Source: Curvibacter soli (GTDB taxonomy: Bacteria > Pseudomonadota > Gammaproteobacteria > Burkholderiales > Burkholderiaceae_C). From it: 64,000 nt of DNA. The DNA is taken from positions 40,181 through 104,180 of the forward strand of contig NZ_JARGEN010000017.1 of the NCBI RefSeq assembly GCF_029211125.1, read 5' to 3'. Every line of letters begins with the position of its first letter. Positions within the stretch are counted from its first letter, which is position 1. The position numbers and the translations under genes are program-made. The notes under the pieces were generated by a model, which did no database searches, was not told the origin of the DNA, and saw nothing but the letters and a program-made list of their open reading frames with translations. This document shows, piece after piece, positions 50,246 to 59,656 of this stretch.

Positions 50246-51385
50246 CTAACCGCCCACGCGCGGCGCCACCAACGCCAGCACACCCGCGAAACCCGCCACC
50301 ACCAGCAGCGCCAGCGTGAGCGAGCCATGGTGGGCGATGAGGCCAATCAGCGGTGGCCCGGCCATCAGCCCCGCATAGCCCAGCGACGATACGCTGGCGA
50401 TGCTCTGCGCCGGAGCCTGCCCCGGCTGGCGCGCGGCGGCCACGAACAGCAGCGGCACGACGTTGGCGAGCCCCGCGCCCACCAGCGCGAAGCCCGCGAG
50501 CGCGAGCCAGGGCGTAGGCGCCAGCATGGCCCCCACCAGCGCGCAGGCCGCCAGTGCGGCGCTGGCGCGCAGCAGGGTCGGGGCAGCGAAGCGCGCCCGC
50601 AGCCCGTCGCCGGCGAAGCGCATGGCGGCCATGGCGGCGGAGAAACAGGCATAGGCCAGCGCGGCCTGGCCCGGCGGGCTGTGGCGTTCCTGGCGCAGGT
50701 AGAGCACGCTCCAGTCGTACATCGCGCCTTCCACCATCAGGCCCAGCGCGGCCATCAGGCCCAGTGCCAGCAAGGGGCCGGGGGGTGGCCGCCAGCGCGG
50801 GCGGGGCGCGTCCGGCGCGGGCGCCGGTATGGGCGGCAGCATGCGCGCCGCCGCGCCGAGCATGGTCGCGGCGCCCACTGCGGCCAGCAGCACCAATTGC
50901 GCCTGCGGGGCGATGCCGCGCGCCAGCAGCGCACCGCCCAGCAGCGCGCCGGCCATGCCGCCGGTGCTGAACATGGCGTGCAGTCCACTCATCAGCGGGC
51001 GGCCCGCGCGCTGCTCCAGCGCCGCGGCCTCGGTATTGATGGCCACGTCGTTGACGCTGGTGGCCGCGCCGAACAGCGCCAGCAGCACCAGCAGCGCCGC
51101 GAAGCCGGGCATGTGCAGCAGCAACGCCAGGCAGGGCGCGGCCAGCAGAGCGCAGCCGCGCACCACGCGGCGCGGGCCGTGGCGCGCCACCAGCCGCCCG
51201 GCCCGCGACAGGCCCAGCAGCGCACCCGTGCCCACGGCCAGCATGGCCAGCCCCAGCGGGCCGGCGCCCATGCCGTAGTGGGTGCCGACGCTCGGGATGT
51301 GCACGCCCCAGGTGGCGAATACAAAGCCGACGCAAAAGAACTGCAGCCGCGCGGCGCGGACGGCATTTCGCTGCTGCGTGCTCAC
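50246..51385 (-). CDS. Major facilitator superfamily transporter (YbjJ-like)
   Basis: This 379-residue protein has about twelve helices. The N-terminal part reads FFCVGFVFATWGVHIPSVGT and LGLAMLAVGTGALLGLSRAG, with RHGPRRVVRG as the loop 2-3 motif. VNDVAINTEAAALEQRAGRP and MSGLHAMFSTGGMAGALLGG are typical of the YbjJ-type group. The substrate is unknown. It begins with GTG that overlaps the stop of the upstream methylase-like gene (GTGA), so it is the last gene of a coupled maf operon. Confidence 0.85.
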   Translation of the reverse strand: MSTQQRNAVRAARLQFFCVGFVFATWGVHIPSVGTHYGMGAGPLGLAMLAVGTGALLGLSRAGRLVARHGPRRVVRGCALLAAPCLALLLHMPGFAALLVLLALFGAATSVNDVAINTEAAALEQRAGRPLMSGLHAMFSTGGMAGALLGGALLARGIAPQAQLVLLAAVGAATMLGAAARMLPPIPAPAPDAPRPRWRPPPGPLLALGLMAALGLMVEGAMYDWSVLYLRQERHSPPGQAALAYACFSAAMAAMRFAGDGLRARFAAPTLLRASAALAACALVGAMLAPTPWLALAGFALVGAGLANVVPLLFVAAARQPGQAPAQSIASVSSLGYAGLMAGPPLIGLIAHHGSLTLALLVVAGFAGVLALVAPRVGG

Positions 51386-52164
51386 GGCCCGAACGCGAAC
51401 ACGGCGGGCGTGTGGCCATCGGGCGTCCCGTCCTGCGGGCTCTTGCGCCAGTCGGCCACGCGGGCACTGCGCGTGCGGCCCGCGGGCAGCGTCAGGCCCT
51501 GGCTGACGGACAGCCGTGTGCCGGGGTGCAGCGCGGCCAGCAGCGCCTGCAGCAGGGCGGCGTTGCGGTAGGGCGTCTCGATGCAGATCTGGGCCTGGCC
51601 GGTCTGCAGCGCGTGGGCTTCGAGCGCGCGGATGCGCACGGCGCGCTCGCCCGCGTCCTGCGGCAGGTAGCCCGCGAAGGCAAATCCCTGGCCGTTGAGT
51701 CCGCTGGCCGCCAGCGCCAGCAGCAGCGATACCGGGCCCACGAGCGGCACCACGGGCAGGCCCAGATCGTGCGCGGCGCGCACCACCGAACTGCCCGGGT
51801 CGGCCACCGCCGGCATGCCCGCTTCGCTGAGCAGGCCCATGGCGTGGCCGGCCAGCGCGGGTGCCAGCAGCGGGCGGGCGTCGAAGCCGCCGCCGTGGTC
51901 GCCCTTCTTGTGCACGGCGCGCGGCAGCTCAGTGATCTGCTGTGCCTGCAGCGGCGCGGCCAGCGGGTGCGCTTCGTCGATGCGTTTGAGGTAGGCGCGC
52001 GCGCTCTTGGCGTTCTCGCAGACCCAGTGGGTGATGCCGGCGGCGGCGCGCAGCGTGCCTTCGGGCAGCGCGTCGGCGAGCGGGACCTGCGCGGCGCAGC
52101 CGAAGTCCAGCGGGGCGGGGACGAGGTAGAGGGTGCCCCCCGGGGCCGGCGTCGGGCCGCTCAT
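51382..52164 (-). CDS. Tetrapyrrole-methylase-fold methyltransferase (RsmI paralogue)
   Basis: This 260-residue SAM-dependent protein has the tetrapyrrole methylase fold. It opens GTLYLVPAPLDFG, has GLLSEAGMPAVADPGSSVV (the RsmI-like GMPxxADPG motif), PLVGPVSLLLALAASGLNGQ, and FAGYLPQDAGERAVR. The family includes the 16S rRNA 2'-O-methyltransferase RsmI, but this form is distinct and may act on another RNA. Its ATG overlaps the maf stop (ATGA). Confidence 0.85.
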   Translation of the reverse strand: MSGPTPAPGGTLYLVPAPLDFGCAAQVPLADALPEGTLRAAAGITHWVCENAKSARAYLKRIDEAHPLAAPLQAQQITELPRAVHKKGDHGGGFDARPLLAPALAGHAMGLLSEAGMPAVADPGSSVVRAAHDLGLPVVPLVGPVSLLLALAASGLNGQGFAFAGYLPQDAGERAVRIRALEAHALQTGQAQICIETPYRNAALLQALLAALHPGTRLSVSQGLTLPAGRTRSARVADWRKSPQDGTPDGHTPAVFAFGP

Positions 52165-52760
52165 GGCACGGCGATGCCCGCGGCGCGCAGCAGGCGGCAG
52201 GTGCGGATCAGCGGCAGACCCACGAGGGCCGTCGGGTCGTCGCTGTCGATGGCGTCGAGCAGGGCGATGCCCAGGCCCTCGCTCTTGGCGCTGCCGGCGC
52301 AGTCGTAGGGCTGTTCGGCCCGCAGGTAGCGTTCGATCTCGGCGTCGTCTAGGTCGCGCAAGCGCACGCGCACGGGCGCTATGTCGTGCGCCTCGAAGCC
52401 GGTGGCCTGGCAGACCACGGCCAGCGCGGTCTGGAACACCACGGTCTGGCCGCGCATGCGGCGCAACTGCGCCACGGCCTGGTCGTGGCCGCCGGGCTTG
52501 CCCAGCGGCTCGCCGTGCAGATCGGCCACCTGGTCGGAGCCGATCACCACGGCTGCGGGAAAGCGCCGCGCCACGGCGCGCGCCTTGGCCAGCGCCAGCC
52601 GGGCGGCCAGGGCGGCGGGCACTTCGCCGGGCAACGGGGTTTCGTCGACTTCGGGCGCGGCCACCTCGAAAGGCAGGCGCAGGCGCGACAGCAGTTCGCG
52701 CCGGTAGCGCGAGGTGGAGCCCAGCACCAGCGGGCGGGGCAGAGGGAGCGGATCAGGCAT
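52161..52760 (-). CDS. Maf-like nucleotide pyrophosphatase (YceF type)
   Basis: This 199-residue Maf-superfamily protein has LVLGSTSRYRRELLSRLRLP at the start (GSxSxxR), the EVDETPL motif and VVIGSDQVADLHGEPLGKPG with the catalytic Asp. CAGSAKSEGLGIALLDAID is near the C-terminus. YceF-type members hydrolyse modified GTP such as 7-methyl-GTP. It is divergent from yceD as in E. coli, but the whole intervening region is a repeat element. Confidence 0.93.
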   Translation of the reverse strand: MPDPLPLPRPLVLGSTSRYRRELLSRLRLPFEVAAPEVDETPLPGEVPAALAARLALAKARAVARRFPAAVVIGSDQVADLHGEPLGKPGGHDQAVAQLRRMRGQTVVFQTALAVVCQATGFEAHDIAPVRVRLRDLDDAEIERYLRAEQPYDCAGSAKSEGLGIALLDAIDSDDPTALVGLPLIRTCRLLRAAGIAVP

Positions 52761-52773
52761 GCGGCGATTCTCT

Positions 52774-53027
52774 TACGACTTGTGCAAACAAGGATGCAAC
52801 CCCACCGCCAGCCTGTAGCCCGGCATGCTGGTGCAGTGTTCAACGCTGAGCAGCACATAAAACCGCGCCTTTTGACGCATGGCGGCGTTGCAAATCCTCG
52901 CGATAGCGACGGCTATCGCTGCGGTTTGCGCCTTGCCCTGCGCCAAAAAAACGCATCGCTTTTATTGGTGCCGCCAAGCATCGAACACTGCACTGGTGAA
53001 GCATGTTTTGCGCGAGTCCTGTCTTAC
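52774..53027. repeat. Large GACT..GCAAAA-type element (family F) between maf and yceD
   Basis: The left end is TTACGACTTGTGCAAAC and the right end is GTTTTGCGCGAGTCCTGTC, imperfect inverted repeats. The interior contains TCGCGATAGCGACGGCTATC, a strong local hairpin, and GCGCCAAAAAAACGCATCGC. It spans 254 of the 276 bases between the divergent maf and yceD start codons. Pieces of the same element occur at 29547 and 36369. Confidence 0.8.
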
Positions 53028-53036
53028 ACTGCCCGG

Positions 53037-53597
53037 ATGTCCAGAGACTTCTCCCCCGACAGCCTCGACGTCGTGGCCTTCGCCCATGCGGCAGGCCGGC
53101 TGGCGGATACCGATCCGCTATCGAAATATGAGCGCCTTGCGCAGGAAACGCAAGCGCCGCAGCCCGATTTAGGTACGTTTTGCGTGGACTGGCGCGCCGA
53201 GGGCGAATGGCGCCCGGCGCCCGGCGGCGGCGCAACCGCGTGGCTGCATCTGCAGGCGCATGCCGAGTTGCCGCTGGTCTGCCAGCGCTGCCTCGGGCCC
53301 CTGCTGCTGCCGCTGTCGGTGGACCGGCTGTTTCGCTTCGTGGCCGATGAGGCCACGGCCGACGCCGAGGACGAGGAGGCCGAAGAGGATCTGCTGGTTG
53401 CCAGCCGCGACTTCCACCTGCGCGCCCTGGTCGAGGACGAATTGCTGATGGCGCTGCCCGTGGTGCCGCGCCACGCCGAATGCCCGGTGGATGTGAAGCT
53501 CTCGGCCGCAGATCCCGGCTTCGAGGCCGCCGAGGCCGAGCGCCCCCACCCGTTCGCGGCCCTGCAGGCGCTCAAGAAGGGCGGGCGCCAGGAGTGA
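53037..53597 (+). CDS. YceD / DUF177 family protein
   Basis: This 186-residue protein is of the family linked to ribosome assembly (yceD is next to rpmF across most bacteria). Visible are HLQAHAELPLVCQRCLGPLLLPL with the conserved Cys-x2-Cys, the acidic loop TADAEDEEAEEDLL, and VEDELLMALPVVPRHAECP, a second Cys. The start at 53037 is ten bases from the end of a repeat element. Part of the N-terminal region is encoded by a family B repeat. Confidence 0.93.
   Translation: MSRDFSPDSLDVVAFAHAAGRLADTDPLSKYERLAQETQAPQPDLGTFCVDWRAEGEWRPAPGGGATAWLHLQAHAELPLVCQRCLGPLLLPLSVDRLFRFVADEATADAEDEEAEEDLLVASRDFHLRALVEDELLMALPVVPRHAECPVDVKLSAADPGFEAAEAERPHPFAALQALKKGGRQE
53117..53172 (+). repeat. Family B repeat, intragenic copy inside yceD
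   Basis: GCTATCGAAATATGAGCGCC, TTGCGCAGG...CGCAAGCGCC and GCAGCCCGATTTAGG match the ordered blocks of intergenic copies. It is read as LSKYERLAQETQAPQPDLG. Confidence 0.5.
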
Positions 53598-53609
53598 GGC
53601 CGCCTGCGT

Positions 53610-53615
53610 TATAAT
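53610..53615 (+). promoter_or_regulatory. Candidate -10 box upstream of rpmF
   Basis: A perfect TATAAT 13 bases after the yceD stop and about 210 bases before rpmF. No clear -35. The leader between it and rpmF (53616-53822) shows no gene and could be regulated, since rpmF and the fatty-acid genes need separate control from yceD. Confidence 0.45.
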
Positions 53616-53822
53616 CGCGGGCTTCGCGCGGACTCCCACGTGTCTTCTGACAGGAGACTTGCACGCAAAGACGCCCCTTCGAACAGCCGGCACCCGTTTC
53701 GGCGGTAGAGGTTGCATCCTTGTTGCGTCAAGTCGTGTTCGAGACGGTTTCGTTGGCCGGGTTGACGCGTTTTCTCCAACCTCACAGCGCCCGCGCGGCG
53801 CGCAATGCACAGGAGCCCGATC

Positions 53823-54005
53823 ATGGCCGTACAGCAAAACAAGAAGTCGCCTTCCAAGCGCGGCATGCACCGTTCGCACAATGCCCTCAACGTGCCGGGC
53901 ATCGCCGTGGAGCCCACCACGGGCGAAACCCATCTGCGCCACCACATCAGCCCCAACGGTTTCTACCGTGGCCGCCAGGTTCTGAAGAACAAGTCCGAAG
54001 CCTGA
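53823..54005 (+). CDS. rpmF: 50S ribosomal protein L32
   Basis: This 60-residue basic protein starts [20 protein letters not shown], the L32 signature, and continues [20 protein letters not shown]. The usual zinc-binding cysteine pairs of some L32 forms are absent, so this is the cysteine-free version. AGGAGCCCGATC precedes the ATG. It lies between yceD and plsX, the conserved order. Confidence 0.97.
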   Translation: MAVQQNKKSPSKRGMHRSHNALNVPGIAVEPTTGETHLRHHISPNGFYRGRQVLKNKSEA

Positions 54006-54110
54006 TTTTCAAGCGCATGCAAGGCCCGGCGCTCCGTTCGCGGTAGCACGGGCCTTCGTCTTGATGGTCGCGTTTTTTTTCGGTCCCTCCCGCGCCGCCG
54101 CCCGCCGCCC

Positions 54111-55163
54111 ATGATCACGCTCGCCGTCGATTGCATGGGGGGCGACCATGGGCCGCGCGTCACGCTGGCCGCCTGCCGCCAGTTCCTGGCGCGGCACCCC
54201 GACGCCCGGCTGCTGCTGGTCGGTCAGCCCGCCGCACTGGGGCGCTTCGCGCACGAGCGCGCCGCCATCGTCGCTGCCAGCGAGGTGGTGGCGATGGACG
54301 ATCCGCTGGAGATCGCGCTGCGCAAGAAGAAGGATTCATCCATGCGCGTGGCGATCGAGCAGGTGAAGCTGGGCGCCGCCCAGGCGGCGGTTTCCGCCGG
54401 CAACACCGGCGCGCTGATGGCAATCGCGCGCTACGTGCTCAAGACGGTCGAGGGCATCGAGCGCCCGGCCATCGCCTATCCGCTGCCCAATGCCAAGGGC
54501 GGCGCGACCACGGTGCTGGATCTGGGCGCCAACGTCGACTGCACCGCGCACCACCTGTTGCAGTTCGCGGTGCTGGGCTCGGCGCTCGACTCCGTGCTCA
54601 AGGGCAACGAGGCGCCCAGCGTGGGGCTGCTCAACATCGGCTCGGAGGCCATCAAGGGCAGCGACGTCATCAAGCGCGCGGGCGAGCTGCTGCGCGCGGC
54701 GGGGCAGTCGGGCGACCTGAACTTCGCCGGCAACGTCGAGGGCGACGACATCTTCAAAGGCACGACCGACATCGTGGTCTGCGACGGCTTCGTCGGCAAC
54801 GTCATGCTCAAGACCACCGAGGGGCTGGCCGCGATGATCGGCGGCTTTCTGCGCGCGGAGTTCTCGCGCAACCTGTTCACCCGGATCGCCGCCGTCGCCG
54901 CCTATCCGGTGCTGGCCGCGTTCAGGCGGCGCGTGGACCACCGCCGCTACAACGGTGCCGCGCTGCTGGGCCTGCGCGGGCTGGTGTTCAAGAGCCACGG
55001 CTCCGCCGACGATGTGGCGTTCGAGCAGGCGCTCCACCGCGCGTATGATGCGGCCCGCAACCATCTGCTGGAGCGGGTGCAGGCGCGCATCGCGCACGCC
55101 GCGCCGCTGCTGCTGCCAGCCGCCGCGGAGCAGCCGGTGGATGCCGCCGCATCCGTGGCCTGA
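54111..55163 (+). CDS. plsX: Acyl-ACP:phosphate acyltransferase PlsX
   Basis: This 350-residue enzyme makes acyl-phosphate from acyl-ACP for the first phospholipid acylation step. It starts [20 protein letters not shown], and [30 protein letters not shown] and [14 protein letters not shown] are conserved. The C-terminal tail after [21 protein letters not shown] is alanine-rich. It heads the fatty-acid gene run and is followed by fabH after 23 bases. Confidence 0.96.
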   Translation: MITLAVDCMGGDHGPRVTLAACRQFLARHPDARLLLVGQPAALGRFAHERAAIVAASEVVAMDDPLEIALRKKKDSSMRVAIEQVKLGAAQAAVSAGNTGALMAIARYVLKTVEGIERPAIAYPLPNAKGGATTVLDLGANVDCTAHHLLQFAVLGSALDSVLKGNEAPSVGLLNIGSEAIKGSDVIKRAGELLRAAGQSGDLNFAGNVEGDDIFKGTTDIVVCDGFVGNVMLKTTEGLAAMIGGFLRAEFSRNLFTRIAAVAAYPVLAAFRRRVDHRRYNGAALLGLRGLVFKSHGSADDVAFEQALHRAYDAARNHLLERVQARIAHAAPLLLPAAAEQPVDAAASVA

Positions 55164-55186
55164 CAGGCCCGGGAGACCACACTAAT

Positions 55187-56164
55187 ATGAGACGCTATTC
55201 CCGCATCACCGGCACCGGCAGCTACCTGCCGCCACGCCGCCTCACCAACGCCGACCTCGCTGCCGAACTGGCCGCGCGCGGCGTGGAAACCTCCGATGAA
55301 TGGATCGTGGAGCGCACCGGCATCCGCGCGCGCCACTTTGCTGCGCCCGATGTGACCAGCAGCGACCTGGGGCTGGAAGCCGCTCGCCACGCCATCGAGG
55401 CCGCCGACTGCCGGCCGCAGGACATCGATCTCATCATCGTCGCCACGTCCACGCCGGACATGGTGTTCCCCTCCACCGCCTGCATCCTGCAGGCCAAGCT
55501 CGGCATCCACGGCTGCCCGGCGTTCGACGTGCAGGCGGTGTGCAGCGGTTTCGTCTATGCGCTGACGCTGGCCGATTCGATGATCCAGACGGGCCTGGCG
55601 AATCGTGCGCTGGTGGTGGGCGCGGAGGTGTTCTCGCGCATCCTCGACTTCAGCGACCGCACCACCTGCGTGCTGTTCGGCGACGGCGCCGGCGCCGTGG
55701 TGCTGGAGGCGAGCGACAGGCCCGGCATCCTGGCCAGCGACCTGCATGCCGACGGCAAGCACGTGGGCATCCTCTGCGTGCCGGGCAATGTCTCGGGCGG
55801 CAAGGTGATCGGCGACCCGCTGCTGAAGATGGACGGCCAGGCCGTGTTCCGCCTGGCCGTGGGCGTGCTGGAGAGCGCGGCCCGCGCCGTGCTGGAGAAG
55901 GCGGGCCGCACCGACGCCGACATCGACCTGCTGATCCCGCACCAGGCCAACCTCCGCATCATGCAGAGCACGGCGCGCAAGCTCAAGCTGCCGGGCGACA
56001 AGCTCTTCGTCACGGTGGACCAACAAGGCAACACGTCGGCGGCGTCCATTCCGCTGGCGCTCGACGCCGCCGTGCGCGGCGGCCAGGCCAAGCCCGGCGA
56101 CACCCTGCTGCTCGAAGGCGTGGGCGGTGGCTTCACGTGGGGCGCGGTGCTCCTGGATTTGTAG
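55187..56164 (+). CDS. fabH: Beta-ketoacyl-ACP synthase III
   Basis: This 325-residue condensing enzyme starts fatty-acid synthesis from acetyl-CoA and malonyl-ACP. The catalytic triad is visible: Cys in [14 protein letters not shown], His in [13 protein letters not shown] and Asn in [15 protein letters not shown]. It is the usual FabH length. The stop codon TAG lies inside a short dispersed repeat that fills the gap to fabD. Confidence 0.96.
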   Translation: MRRYSRITGTGSYLPPRRLTNADLAAELAARGVETSDEWIVERTGIRARHFAAPDVTSSDLGLEAARHAIEAADCRPQDIDLIIVATSTPDMVFPSTACILQAKLGIHGCPAFDVQAVCSGFVYALTLADSMIQTGLANRALVVGAEVFSRILDFSDRTTCVLFGDGAGAVVLEASDRPGILASDLHADGKHVGILCVPGNVSGGKVIGDPLLKMDGQAVFRLAVGVLESAARAVLEKAGRTDADIDLLIPHQANLRIMQSTARKLKLPGDKLFVTVDQQGNTSAASIPLALDAAVRGGQAKPGDTLLLEGVGGGFTWGAVLLDL

Positions 56165-56208
56165 CTGCCAGCGCTTATATATAAAGCGCTGGAGGCCAAT
56201 TTGACTCA
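56161..56208 (+). repeat. Family B repeat between fabH and fabD
   Basis: GTAGCTGCCAGCGCTTATAT and ATAAAGCGCTGGAGGCCAAT followed by TTGACTCAT. The arms CCAGCGCTT and AAGCGCTGG pair around TATATAT to make a hairpin. The repeat supplies the fabH stop codon. Confidence 0.75.
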
Positions 56209-56230
56209 TAAATTTTCCGGAAGGTCTTGC

Positions 56231-57181
56231 ATGCAGCCATTCGCATTTGTCTTTCCCGGCCAGGGCTCGCAGGCCGTGGGGATGCTCGACGCCTGGGGTG
56301 ACCACCCTGCGGTGGCCGAAGTCCTGCGCGAAGCGTCCGATGCGCTGGGCGAAGACATGGGCCGGCTGATCCATGACGGCCCGAAGGAAGCCCTGGCGCT
56401 CACCACCAACACCCAGCCCGTGATGCTGGTGGCCGGCGTGGCCGCTTACCGCGCCTGGCGCGCCGAGGGCGGGCCGGTGCCGGCGGCGGTGGCCGGCCAT
56501 TCACTGGGCGAATACACGGCCCTGGTTGCCGCGGGCGTGCTGACGCTGGCGCAGGCCGCGCCGCTGGTGCGCTTCCGCGCCGCGGCCATGCAGGAGGCCG
56601 TGCCCGTGGGGCAGGGCGCCATGGCGGCCATTCTGGGCATCGAGGCGGACAAGGTGCGCGCGGGCTGCGCCGAGGCCACGGCCAGCTTCGGCCCCGGCAG
56701 CGCCGAGGTGGTGGAGGCCGTCAACTTCAACGATCCGGCGCAGACCGTCATCGCCGGCAGCAAGGCCGCGGTGGATAAAGCCTGCGCGGTGCTCAAGGCC
56801 GCGGGCGCCAAGCGCGCGCTGCCGCTGCCGGTGTCGGCGCCGTTCCACTCCAGCCTCATGAAGCCCGCAGCCGTTCGGCTGCGCGCCCGGTTGGCCGACA
56901 CGGAATTCGCCGCTCCGGCCATTGCCGTCGTCAACAACATCGACGTGGCCGTGGAAACCGATGCCGGTCGCATCCGCGATGCCCTGTACCGCCAGGCCTT
57001 CGGCCCGGTGCGCTGGGTGGAGTGCGTGCAGGCGCTCAAGGCGCGCGGGCTGGGCCACATCATCGAATGCGGCCCGGGCAAGGTGCTGGCGGGCATGGCC
57101 AAGCGCATCGACGCCGCCATCGTGGGCGGCGCGGTGTACGATCCGGCGAGCCTCGCCGAGACCAAGGAGCTGCTTGCATGA
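56231..57181 (+). CDS. fabD: Malonyl-CoA:ACP transacylase
   Basis: This 316-residue enzyme loads malonyl groups on ACP. It starts MQPFAFVFPGQGSQAVGML. The nucleophile Ser is in VAGHSLGEYTALVAAG, Arg in PLVRFRAAAMQEA and His in LPVSAPFHSSLM. GGAAGG precedes the ATG; an upstream in-frame ATG at 56201 lies in the repeat. Its TGA overlaps an ATG as ATGA, beginning a very short frame that runs to fabG. Confidence 0.96.
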   Translation: MQPFAFVFPGQGSQAVGMLDAWGDHPAVAEVLREASDALGEDMGRLIHDGPKEALALTTNTQPVMLVAGVAAYRAWRAEGGPVPAAVAGHSLGEYTALVAAGVLTLAQAAPLVRFRAAAMQEAVPVGQGAMAAILGIEADKVRAGCAEATASFGPGSAEVVEAVNFNDPAQTVIAGSKAAVDKACAVLKAAGAKRALPLPVSAPFHSSLMKPAAVRLRARLADTEFAAPAIAVVNNIDVAVETDAGRIRDALYRQAFGPVRWVECVQALKARGLGHIIECGPGKVLAGMAKRIDAAIVGGAVYDPASLAETKELLA

Positions 57182-57237
57182 GCGCAGCGCCGGATCGTCC
57201 CAAGACAGCAGTGCGCAGCACGGAGGTTCCCCAATGA
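57178..57237 (+). CDS. Possible 19-codon coupling ORF between fabD and fabG
   Basis: ATG at 57178 overlaps the fabD stop (ATGA). The frame runs MSAAPDRPKTAVRSTEVPQ and ends with a TGA at 57235 that overlaps the fabG start, again as ATGA. A ribosome could therefore move from fabD through this frame into fabG. The fabG Shine-Dalgarno CGGAGG lies inside it. A stable product is unlikely; a coupling role is an inference. Confidence 0.35.
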   Translation: MSAAPDRPKTAVRSTEVPQ

Positions 57238-57980
57238 GCGACAACAAGCCGCCGCAGGTGGCGCTGGTCACCGGCGCCTCGCGCGGCATCGGCGCGGCCA
57301 TCGCGCATGAACTGGCCCAGCGCGGTTTCACCGTCATCGGCACCGCCACTACCGACGACGGCGCGGCCCGCATCGGGCAGACGCTGGCCGCCGTATCGGC
57401 CGCCAGCCGGGGCGTGCGGCTGGATGTGAACGATGCCCAGGCTGCGGACGCATTGGTCGACCAGATCGTCAAGGAGCACGGCGGCATCCAGGTGCTGGTC
57501 AACAACGCCGGCATCACCCGCGACAACCTCGCCATGCGGCTCAAGGACGAGGACTGGGACGCGGTGCTCGACACCAATCTCAAGGCCGTTTTCCGGTTGG
57601 CGCGCGCCGTCATGCGGCCCATGATGAAGCAGCGCTACGGCCGCATCATCAGCATCACCAGCGTGGTGGGCGCCGCGGGCAATCCGGGGCAGGCCAACTA
57701 TGCCGCGGCCAAGGCCGGCGTGGCCGGCATGACCCGGTCCCTGGCGCGCGAACTCGGCAGCCGCAACATCACGGTGAACTGCGTGGCGCCGGGCTTCATC
57801 GAAACCGACATGACCGCCAGCCTGCCCGAAGCACAGCAGAAGGCCCTGCTGGGCCAGATCGCCCTGGGCCACCTGGGCAAGCCCGCCGACATCGCGCACG
57901 CGGTGGCTTTTCTGGCCTCGCCGCAGGCGGGCTACATCACGGGCCAGCAGTTGCACGTCAATGGCGGCATGTACATGTGA
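57234..57980 (+). CDS. fabG: 3-oxoacyl-ACP reductase
   Basis: This 248-residue short-chain dehydrogenase is NADPH-dependent. It has the cofactor motif VTGASRGIGAAIAHEL, the NNAG motif in VLVNNAGITRDNLAMRL, catalytic Ser in ISITSVVGAAG and Tyr/Lys in QANYAAAKAGVAGMTRSLAR. GGAGG lies at the right distance from the ATG at 57234. It reduces 3-ketoacyl-ACP in the elongation cycle. Confidence 0.96.
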   Translation: MSDNKPPQVALVTGASRGIGAAIAHELAQRGFTVIGTATTDDGAARIGQTLAAVSAASRGVRLDVNDAQAADALVDQIVKEHGGIQVLVNNAGITRDNLAMRLKDEDWDAVLDTNLKAVFRLARAVMRPMMKQRYGRIISITSVVGAAGNPGQANYAAAKAGVAGMTRSLARELGSRNITVNCVAPGFIETDMTASLPEAQQKALLGQIALGHLGKPADIAHAVAFLASPQAGYITGQQLHVNGGMYM

Positions 57981-58058
57981 TGTACGTGTGAATAGGCCGC
58001 AGGATCATGCCGGTTCATCCGCCCGGCGGCTGGCTGGGGGAATGTCACCCGGGCCGGC

Positions 58059-58337
<279 letters not shown>

Positions 58338-58382
58338 GCGGCCTCCCGCCGTTCGCCAAGAGATACGTAAAGGTATTCGCGC

Positions 58383-59630
58383 ATGAGCCGTCGCCGTGTC
58401 GTCGTGACCGGCCTGGGTTGTATCAGCCCCGTGGGGAACACGGTTGCCGATGCCTGGGCCAACCTGGTCGCCGGGAATTCCGGCATCGACTTCATCACCC
58501 AGTTCGATGCCAGCAGTTTCGCGTGCAAGTTCGCCGGCGAGGTCAAGGGCTTCAACGTCACCGACTACCTGCCCGAGAAGGAAGCGCGTCACATGGACCG
58601 CTTCATCCACCTGGGCTATGCGGCGGCCTGCCAGGCCGTGGCCGACAGCGGCCTGCCTACGGGTGACGCGCTGGGCGAAGAGCAGGCCACGCGCATCGGC
58701 TGCAACATCGGGTCGGGCATCGGCGGCCTGCCGATGATCGAGGCCACCCACGCCGACTACACCAGCCGCGGTCCGCGGCGTATCTCGCCTTTCTTCGTTC
58801 CGGCCTCGATCATCAACATGATCTCGGGCCACGTTTCCATACGCTTTGGCTTCAAGGGCCCCAACATCGCCGTGGCGACGGCCTGCACCACGGGCCTGCA
58901 CGCCATCGGCCTGTCGGCGCGCATGATCGAGCACGGCGACTGCGACGTGATGGTCGCGGGCGGCGCCGAGTCCACGGTTTCGCCGCTGGGCGTCGGCGGC
59001 TTCGCGGCGGCGCGCGCGCTGTCCACGCGCAACGACGATCCCAAGACTGCGTCGCGCCCGTGGGACAAGGACCGCGACGGCTTCGTGCTCGGCGAGGGCG
59101 CCGGTGTGCTGGTGCTGGAGGAATACGAGCACGCCAAGGCGCGCGGTGCCCGCATCTATGCCGAGATCGCGGGTTTCGGGCTGAGCGGCGATGCCTACCA
59201 CGTCACCGCGCCCGACGTGGATGGCCCGCGCCGCTCCATGGTCATGGCGCTGCGCGATGCCCGCGTGAACGCTGACGAGGTCGATTACCTCAACGCCCAT
59301 GGCACGTCCACGCAACTGGGCGACCTCAACGAGACCAATGCCATCAAGGCGGTAATGGGCGACCATGCCCGCAAGGCGGTCGTCAATTCCACGAAGTCGA
59401 TGACAGGCCACCTGCTTGGCGGCGCCGGCGGCATCGAAAGCGTGTTTACCACGCTGGCCGTGTACCGGCAGAAGAGCCCGCCCACCATCAATATCTTCAA
59501 CCAGGATCCGGCGTGCGACCTGGACTACTGCGCCAATGAGGCGCGCGACCTGAAGATCGACGTGGCGGTCAAGAACAACTTCGGCTTCGGCGGCACCAAC
59601 GGCACGCTGGTGTTCAAGCGCCTGGCCTGA
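58383..59630 (+). CDS. fabF: Beta-ketoacyl-ACP synthase II
   Basis: This 415-residue elongating condensing enzyme starts MSRRRVVVTGLGCISPVGNT. The catalytic Cys is in AVATACTTGLHAIGLS and the two His in LNAHGTSTQLGDLNE and STKSMTGHLLGGAGG, with the C-terminal NNFGFGGTNGTLVFK. Length is normal. It follows acpP by 45 bases. Confidence 0.97.
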   Translation: MSRRRVVVTGLGCISPVGNTVADAWANLVAGNSGIDFITQFDASSFACKFAGEVKGFNVTDYLPEKEARHMDRFIHLGYAAACQAVADSGLPTGDALGEEQATRIGCNIGSGIGGLPMIEATHADYTSRGPRRISPFFVPASIINMISGHVSIRFGFKGPNIAVATACTTGLHAIGLSARMIEHGDCDVMVAGGAESTVSPLGVGGFAAARALSTRNDDPKTASRPWDKDRDGFVLGEGAGVLVLEEYEHAKARGARIYAEIAGFGLSGDAYHVTAPDVDGPRRSMVMALRDARVNADEVDYLNAHGTSTQLGDLNETNAIKAVMGDHARKAVVNSTKSMTGHLLGGAGGIESVFTTLAVYRQKSPPTINIFNQDPACDLDYCANEARDLKIDVAVKNNFGFGGTNGTLVFKRLA

Positions 59631-59656
59631 CGAGGCTCCCATCCGGGCCGCGTCGC

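Noticed and set aside
53616..53822. Riboswitch or thermometer in the rpmF leader
   Set aside because: The leader is long, but I could not identify a conserved structure or known motif by eye.
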